Source: JBGPHT01 sp041484525
GTDB taxonomy: Bacteria; Acidobacteriota; Terriglobia; Bryobacterales; Bryobacteraceae
Length of the DNA stretch: 12,804 bases
Assembly: GCA_041484525.1 (NCBI GenBank)
Contig: JBGPHT010000199.1
Span: forward strand, 1 to 12,804
Direction: 5' to 3'
Program-made: the position numbers and the translations under genes
In this document: positions 6,548 through 12,804 of the stretch, in pieces
How the letters are laid out: each line of letters starts with the position of its first letter
How positions within the stretch are numbered: the first letter of the stretch is position 1
Notes under the pieces: model-generated
What the model was told of the DNA's origin: nothing
What the model saw: only the letters and a program-made list of their open reading frames with translations
Databases searched by the model: none

Positions 6548-8915
6548 AACCGATCCGTTGGAGCAGCTCGCGGAAGCGCGGCAGTGCCCGGACGTTGTCG
6601 TATTCCTCCGAGCCTTTGACCCAGACCAGGCAGCCGGCGTGGACGGCGGCGGCCTTTTCGAGCCAGTCGAGCCCGCGCTCTCTTTCGCCCAGAGCACTAT
6701 AGATGATGCTCAGACCGCACGTCGCGCCCGGGTTCGCGGGGAAGGATTTCTCGAGCACCGCGGCCATTCGCAGAGCGTCCGGCCGCTTTCCCCAAAGGGC
6801 GTAGGCGTAGCCGAACCTGGCCGCGGTGGAGGGCTCCCCGAATGTGGAATTGGCGCCGATCTGCAACTCGCGGATGGCGTCTTCGTAGGCGTGCTGCTCC
6901 GTGTAGATCTGTCCGAGATACCAATGGGCGGTGGTGAAGTTGGGGTCCATCTCGAGCGTTCGCCGGCATTCGCGGACGGCCTCGTCATAGTGCCCGGTCA
7001 TCATCAGGACGAGGGCGTAGTCGGAGCGGATGATCAGGGAGACGGGCGCCAGATCGACGGCTTTGCGGATCTCCGACAACGCCTCGGGGCGGCGGCCCAT
7101 GGCGGTCAGAAACAGCGCGTACCACTGGTGCGCGGTTGCGTAGGAGGGGTTGAGCTGGACGGCCTGCCGGTATTCCGCCTCGGCGTCCGCAAACTTCCAC
7201 TGGTGCATGCCGAGGACGAAGGCGAGCGAGGTGTGCGCCTCGGCCAGGGCGGGGTCGATCTGGAGCGCGTGGCGGGCGGCGGCCTCGGCCTTGCCGGACG
7301 CTTCGCGCTCACTCATGAAGCCGTAGCTGTTGAGCAGGATGTAGCAATCGGCGAGACCGGCGTAGGCCAGCGCGAAGTTAGGGTCGAGCGCCACGGCTTG
7401 TTGGAAGAGATCGATGGCTTTCTGAAAACCGCCGGCGTTGCGCTTGTTCCAGTGATAGCGGCCTTCGGTGTAGAGCCGGTAGGCACGCGAGTCTTGCGTA
7501 TCGCGGCGAGCGAGGCGCTTCTGTTCTGCCTCTGTCAATTGCAGACCGAGGCCGGCGGCGATCTGGGAGGCGATTTCCTCCTGCGCGGCCTGTAGCTCGG
7601 CCGGCGAACGGTCGTACTGCGCGCCCCAGAGTCGCGTACCGTCGCGCGCGCTGACCAGTTCCATCTGAATGCTGAGCAGGCTGCCGCGCTCGACCACACG
7701 GCCGGTGAGGATGGCGTCGACACGGAGATCCTTGCCGGCCTGGCGCGGATCGACGGTCTTGCCCCTGTAGCCGAGAACCGTGGAGCGCGCCATGACTCGC
7801 AGGCGGCGCAGCTCGGAGAGCTTCTGGATGAGGCTCTCGCCGATGCCATCGATCAGATAGTCGACGGCGGCGTCATGGGCGGTGTTGTCGAGCGGGAGGA
7901 TGGCGACTGAAGAGAGCGGCTTCTGGGCGCCGGGCCGCCAGTAGATCAGGAGAACGGCGAGGAGGGCCAAGGCCGCCAGCGCCACGCCGACGGGTATACG
8001 GAGACGGCTGCGCTTGAGATCGGAGCGCAAGCTGGAAATGGTTTGGTACCGGCGTCGCCGGTCCTTCCCGGTGGCCTTGCGAATGACGCGCTGAAAGGCG
8101 GGCGGCGCGGCCATCTCGGAGAGGAGAACGCCGAAGCTGAAGATATCGGTACGGGAATCGAGCGGCTCGCCGCGCGCCTGCTCGGGAGACATGTAGGCGA
8201 TGGTGCCGACGGCGAGGCCGGTGTGGCTGGCGTCGCGCTCGGTTTGGGCGAGCCCGAAATCCAGCACCTTCACGGAACCGCGAGCGGTGAGAAAAATGTT
8301 GGCGGGCTTGATGTCGCGGTGCACGATGCCGGCGGCGTGGGCGGCGTCGAGCGCATCGGCGATCTGGAGCGCGCAGGCCAGCGCTTCGGACGTGGGGAGG
8401 GGGCCTTGGGCGAGACGGTCCTTGAGGCTCTGCCCTTCGAGCAGCTCCATGGCGATGAAGGGGTGGCCGGCGAAGTCGCCGATGCTGTAGACGGTGCAGA
8501 CGTTGGGGTGATTGAGCGCCGAAGCGGCGCGGGCTTCGCGGCGGAAGCGATCGAGGAAGGCGGCGTTTCCGGCGAACTGGGCGGAGAGAAACTTGAGGGC
8601 GACGGGGCGATCGAGCTCGGTATCGTGCGCGGCGTGGACGACGCCCATGCCCCCGCGGCCGATCTCGGGGCCGACCTCGTAGTGCGCGACGCGGCGGCCG
8701 ATCCAGTAGCCGTCGGAGAGGTTCGCGGTCTCCCAGACGGGGCGGTCGAGCGCGGCAGGTCCGCTGTCGTGGGATGCGAGCAGGCTTTCGACTTCGTGGC
8801 GGAGGGCTGCGTCAGCGGTGCATGATTGGTCGAGGTATGCGCTGCGTTGTTGCGGCGGAAGGTCGAGCGCGACATGGAAGAGGTGCTTGACGGCATCCCA
8901 TCGGTCGGGGTCCAC
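6537..8915 (-). CDS. Membrane Ser/Thr protein kinase with TolB-like and TPR domains, shortened kinase lobe
   Basis: About 792 residues from GTG 8915, chosen because GAAAGG (8924-8929) lies eight bases upstream and VDPDRWDAVKHLF is the usual N-terminus of acidobacterial kinases; the reading frame runs on to 9029 but into a palindrome. Order: N-terminal helical segment (1-50); kinase domain (about 79-302) with glycine loop GRGGMGVV (86-93), VALK lysine 108, HRDIKPAN with Asp201, DFG at 219-221 and SPE at 243-245; one membrane helix (about 307-325); TolB/FlgO-like domain (about 335-462, SVAILPLDN onward); several TPR motifs to the C-terminus. All catalytic residues are present, but after DIFSFGVLLSEMAA the chain jumps straight to PPAFQRVIRKAT, missing about 35 residues (helix G region). 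Orientation is cytoplasmic kinase with periplasmic TPRs. Substrates are unknown. Confidence 0.88.
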   Translation of the reverse strand: MDPDRWDAVKHLFHVALDLPPQQRSAYLDQSCTADAALRHEVESLLASHDSGPAALDRPVWETANLSDGYWIGRRVAHYEVGPEIGRGGMGVVHAAHDTELDRPVALKFLSAQFAGNAAFLDRFRREARAASALNHPNVCTVYSIGDFAGHPFIAMELLEGQSLKDRLAQGPLPTSEALACALQIADALDAAHAAGIVHRDIKPANIFLTARGSVKVLDFGLAQTERDASHTGLAVGTIAYMSPEQARGEPLDSRTDIFSFGVLLSEMAAPPAFQRVIRKATGKDRRRRYQTISSLRSDLKRSRLRIPVGVALAALALLAVLLIYWRPGAQKPLSSVAILPLDNTAHDAAVDYLIDGIGESLIQKLSELRRLRVMARSTVLGYRGKTVDPRQAGKDLRVDAILTGRVVERGSLLSIQMELVSARDGTRLWGAQYDRSPAELQAAQEEIASQIAAGLGLQLTEAEQKRLARRDTQDSRAYRLYTEGRYHWNKRNAGGFQKAIDLFQQAVALDPNFALAYAGLADCYILLNSYGFMSEREASGKAEAAARHALQIDPALAEAHTSLAFVLGMHQWKFADAEAEYRQAVQLNPSYATAHQWYALFLTAMGRRPEALSEIRKAVDLAPVSLIIRSDYALVLMMTGHYDEAVRECRRTLEMDPNFTTAHWYLGQIYTEQHAYEDAIRELQIGANSTFGEPSTAARFGYAYALWGKRPDALRMAAVLEKSFPANPGATCGLSIIYSALGERERGLDWLEKAAAVHAGCLVWVKGSEEYDNVRALPRFRELLQRIGFTP

Positions 8916-8995
8916 TGAGTCAGCCTTTCGAACACCGAAGTAACATACCCAAGGAATTAATTCGGAGTTTACAGCATCGGGATTTGCGTGACGGG

Positions 8996-9064
8996 GTAAT
9001 TCGGGGACAGGCAACGAAATTCCGCGCAAAGACGGCGCGGAAGGTTTCGTAGCCTGTCCCCGAA

Positions 9065-9068
<4 letters not shown>
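8996..9068. repeat. Large REP-like imperfect inverted repeat overlapping the maeB stop codon
   Basis: Left arm 8996-9027 and right arm 9035-9068 pair across a seven-base loop: 17 perfect pairs (outer sequence GTAATTCGGGGACAGGC), one mismatch, six pairs (ACGAAA), a two-base bulge on the right arm, then eight pairs (TTCCGCGC). The outer GTAATTCGGGGACAG string resembles, from memory, REP-type palindromes mobilised by REP-associated Y1 (RAYT) transposases; no transposase is in the window. The TAA stop of the malic enzyme gene (9065-9067) lies inside the right arm. No T-run follows the stem on either side, so it is not a classical intrinsic terminator, though the RNA would fold strongly. A TTAATTCGGAG string at 8957-8967 looks like a degenerate relative of the outer end. 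Confidence 0.85.
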
Positions 9069-11317
<2,249 letters not shown>

Positions 11318-11328
11318 GCGGGCGAGCG

Positions 11329-11369
11329 CCTTTCAGGATTATTATAGCTGCTTATCTGATTATTCTACA
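11329..11369 (-). promoter_or_regulatory. Probable maeB promoter and ribosome binding site
   Basis: On the minus strand a perfect TATAAT lies at 11341-11346, followed by GAAAGG at 11329-11334 and the maeB ATG at 11317. The predicted transcript would begin near 11334 with a leader of about 17 bases. The -35 position (11364-11369, TGTAGA) is a poor match. Confidence 0.5.
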
Positions 11370-11660
11370 TCGATAGAGAGATCGCGGCGGGCGGCGACCG
11401 CCACTGTCTCGGCGGGAAAACGCATGAGGTCCACGGCAAATAAAGGGGTTACCCGTCTGGCGCCGCTGAAGGGGCGCCGGTCTCGCTGGCCTGGCTCAGC
11501 TGCGGAAGGATCCAGGCCATTCATCCAATTGCAGAGTAACACCCGAGGGTCAGGCCGGGGAGGTTCGGTGGCGGTAAATGATTGAGCGCATGGAGAAGAA
11601 ATGGCCAGAAAATACGTGACTATTCCAGGATAGCAACGAGGTCCAGTTTCATAATCCAAT
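11370..11660. other. Gene-poor intergenic stretch with several hairpins
   Basis: No convincing coding frame is present here. Visible structure includes GGCGCC at 11459-11464 and again at 11473-11478 (self-complementary, eight-base loop), and TGGCCTGG at 11487-11494 pairing with CCAGGCCA at 11512-11519 across 17 bases. GGGTTACCC lies just to the left at 11446-11454. The hairpins are 100 or more bases upstream of the predicted maeB transcription start, so if they act as RNA they would belong to a separate transcript. An RNA gene or decayed sequence is possible; I cannot name one. Base composition shifts from GC-rich to AT-richer across this stretch. Confidence 0.4.
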
Positions 11661-11665
11661 ACTAA

Positions 11666-11689
11666 GCGCGTTATCGTTTAGCCACGCGC
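11666..11689 (-). terminator. Weak hairpin downstream of the 121-residue hypothetical gene
   Basis: GCGCGT (11666-11671) pairs with ACGCGC (11684-11689) across a 12-base loop, starting 14 bases beyond the stop codon of the minus-strand gene at 11703. In the direction of transcription it is followed by TTAGTATTGG, not a clear T-run, so terminator function is tentative. Confidence 0.25.
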
Positions 11690-11702
11690 CTCAATTGTTC
11701 AA

Positions 11703-12068
11703 CTACGTCCTGCCAATTCTCTGGATCTCCCTGGCATATTGGGCACGGACACTGATTGCCTTTGATTTGGAAATACAATAGAGTTCGTGCCCTTGATATC
11801 GAAGCATCTTTGGGTCCGGCTTTCCACTAGCGCCGAATGTTCCATCAGGGCGCAAATACTGATGGCAGACGGCCATTCCCTTGCCCGGATAATATGGGAC
11901 GGTCTGGCTTCGCGTTCCTAAGGGTTGATGTGATGGCCCTGGATCGTCCTTGTAAGGTTTACCGGCGGGAGCTTTCTTTTCAAGTATTTCCCGTTCATAA
12001 CCGACCTCTTTGAACATTTGTAGTAAAGTGGAAGCATGAACGAGGCGCGCTGAGGGAGATTTAGCCAT
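11703..12068 (-). CDS. Hypothetical small protein, 121 residues
   Basis: I do not recognise the family. The product is basic and likely soluble with no signal peptide or membrane segment. Residues 1-30 look helical (TLLQMFKEVGYEREILE), 31-60 are Pro/Lys-rich and probably flexible, and 61-100 form a compact-looking core, PGKGMAVCHQYLRPDGTFGASGKPDPK onward, with Cys68, His69 and Cys98. The dense pattern of Gly, Pro, Asp and aromatic residues argues for a real folded protein rather than a chance frame. Codon use is less GC-biased than in the core genes, suggesting acquired DNA. ATG 12068 has no Shine-Dalgarno and overlaps the start codon of the plus-strand gene at 12067; an internal ATG at 12017 (residue 18) is an alternative start. 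Possible roles such as toxin, phage or island protein are guesses. Confidence 0.6.
   Translation of the reverse strand: MAKSPSARLVHASTLLQMFKEVGYEREILEKKAPAGKPYKDDPGPSHQPLGTRSQTVPYYPGKGMAVCHQYLRPDGTFGASGKPDPKMLRYQGHELYCISKSKAISVRAQYAREIQRIGRT
12054..12058 (+). promoter_or_regulatory. Shine-Dalgarno of the 107-residue hypothetical gene
   Basis: GGGAG eight bases before ATG 12067 supports that start. The site lies inside the N-terminal codons of the opposing minus-strand gene, if that gene starts at 12068. Confidence 0.6.
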
Positions 12069-12390
12069 GGCGTCTGAACTAGAGATAGAGATTCAGCAGC
12101 ACCTCTTGCAATTTCTCAATGGAACCGCCGCGCTCCATGAGTTCGAGGATTGCTTTAGCCCAATTGCATGGACCCTCGCAGATTCCCCAGATGTGTCAGC
12201 AAGGGAACTCGCTGGACGTATATGTAACGTCATCGCCGAAGCATCTCGCGGTGACCGCACGCTGGAGTCAATGAAGGAAGAGTTGGCATCTGTCATCCCC
12301 CCTTTTGCGCGAAATAGTTCTGGTGAGCCATATCCCTATCCCTCCGTCTCGGAGTCATACGCCCAAACTGCCATTAACGAAGCAGCATGA
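12067..12390 (+). CDS. Hypothetical small acidic protein, 107 residues
   Basis: Family not recognised with certainty. The product is acidic and predicted helical: MASELEIEIQQHLLQFLNG, then LHEFEDCFSPIAWTLAD (23-39), a segment SARELAGRICNVIAEASRGDRTLESMKEEL (44-73), and a Pro/Ser/Tyr-rich tail. The L-x-x-F-E-D-x-F/W followed by a helix of the type L-x-x-x-I-x-x-x-x-A-E-x-x-x-G resembles small acidic helical hypothetical proteins I recall from soil bacteria, some immunity-like, but this is not evidence of function. ATG 12067 has a good Shine-Dalgarno. The start shares the CCATGG palindrome with the minus-strand gene, and the stop overlaps the next gene's 3' end by 17 bp. Confidence 0.62.
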   Translation: MASELEIEIQQHLLQFLNGTAALHEFEDCFSPIAWTLADSPDVSARELAGRICNVIAEASRGDRTLESMKEELASVIPPFARNSSGEPYPYPSVSESYAQTAINEAA

Positions 12391-12763
12391 GTGGAGCTTG
12401 CGCTAAGTACCTGTCATCAAGGTAGGCGCGGATGAAATACAGGCCCGGTACGACAAGTGGCCTAACGTCCACGTTGAACTCTGTGGTTAGAGCAAAACCT
12501 CCGGGATGGGGGAGAAACTCGTTTTGCCGGTAGCCATAAAAAAATCGATGCTCTGGTGCAACTATGTCCCTAAACCACTCTTTCTCTGTTTGGCGACCCA
12601 TCTGGATCGAAAGGCGATGGGGATTAATATCTCCGGGTGGGCAAATGACACGGGTTACAGAAAAGGATTCGTCAGAAAAATCTGTGGGTGAGTTCTGGCT
12701 CGGGCAGTTTGCCAAGTGAATGATAGAGTGCCAGTTCGGTGACTCGGAAGGTTCGGAACCCAT
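12374..12763 (-). CDS. Hypothetical protein, 129 residues, probable beta-rich domain
   Basis: I do not recognise the family. From about residue 35 on, alternating hydrophobic strands suggest a beta-sandwich: ESFSVTRVICPPG (32-44), HRLSIQMG (49-56), HRFFYGYRQNEF (72-83), FALTTEFNVDV and VVPGLYFIRAYLDDRYLAQAPLMLL at the C-terminus, where P-G-x-Y-F then L-D-D then A-P-L is reminiscent of small Ig-like accessory domains. The first 30 residues look less orderly. ATG 12763 has GAGAAG five bases upstream and the frame is closed by TGA just before, so the N-terminus is bounded; a later start is possible. It converges on the 107-residue gene with a 17-bp overlap. No signal peptide or membrane segment is seen. 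Confidence 0.55.
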   Translation of the reverse strand: MGSEPSESPNWHSIIHLANCPSQNSPTDFSDESFSVTRVICPPGDINPHRLSIQMGRQTEKEWFRDIVAPEHRFFYGYRQNEFLPHPGGFALTTEFNVDVRPLVVPGLYFIRAYLDDRYLAQAPLMLLR

Positions 12764-12804
12764 AGGATCTTCTCATAGTGACTTTGGCTTTGTTGTTCAG
12801 ACCC

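Noticed and set aside
6558..7595. A 345-codon plus-strand frame opposite the TPR region
   Set aside because: Same reasoning: antisense to conserved TPR repeats, with no domain pattern of its own.
8043..8825. A 260-codon plus-strand frame opposite the kinase gene
   Set aside because: It is antisense to the kinase domain with all its motifs, and is low-complexity Gly/Glu/Val-rich; a GC-bias shadow.
11360..11659. A 99-codon minus-strand frame in the gap upstream of maeB
   Set aside because: No Shine-Dalgarno, irregular codon use in its first two thirds, no motif, and it contains the hairpins. A short decayed coding remnant near its 3' end cannot be excluded.

Overview
The window looks like part of a chromosome from an Acidobacteriota bacterium, most likely the Bryobacterales/Solibacterales ('Solibacter') branch. 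The clearest evidence is a secreted protein ending in the TIGR03437 'Solibacter C-terminal' domain. A sigma factor of the ECF type common in Acidobacteria sits beside a large Ser/Thr kinase-TolB-TPR protein, and codon use is high-GC throughout the core. Functional names come from reading motifs only; no database search was run.

Layout: (i) 1-92 is the 3' end of an unrecognised gene, followed by a short AT-richer gap with a repeat-like motif. (ii) 205-2360 is a head-to-head pair, an MFS drug/metabolite exporter (minus) and a PLP serine/threonine dehydratase-like enzyme (plus), with only 17 bp between start codons. (iii) 2411-3420 is a translationally coupled pair of paralogous small exported proteins with an LTXXQ/Spy-like helical domain; the first carries a methionine-glycine hexapeptide repeat. 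(iv) 3422-5911 (minus) is a two-gene unit: a TIGR03437 secreted protein followed by a Tat-type exported alginate lyase-family protein. (v) 5981-6547 (plus) is the ECF sigma factor, converging and overlapping by 11 bp with the kinase/TPR protein (6537-8915, minus), whose kinase domain lacks its usual C-terminal subdomain. (vi) 8996-9068 is a large REP-like inverted repeat that supplies the stop codon of the NADP-type malic enzyme gene maeB (9065-11317, minus). (vii) 11318-11702 is a long intergenic stretch with a good -10 for maeB and several hairpins. (viii) 11703-12763 is an AT-richer block of three small unrecognised genes packed head-to-head and tail-to-tail, likely accessory DNA.

How the genes fit together: maeB is central metabolism (malate to pyruvate). 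The sigma factor and kinase are the kind of regulators that occur as linked pairs in these bacteria. The TIGR03437 and alginate lyase proteins fit an exported, polysaccharide-related function. The three small genes at the right end are the least explained part of the window. I did not find a clearly defined new defence or mobile system; the best leads are the small-gene block, the palindrome at the maeB stop codon and the shortened kinase domain.
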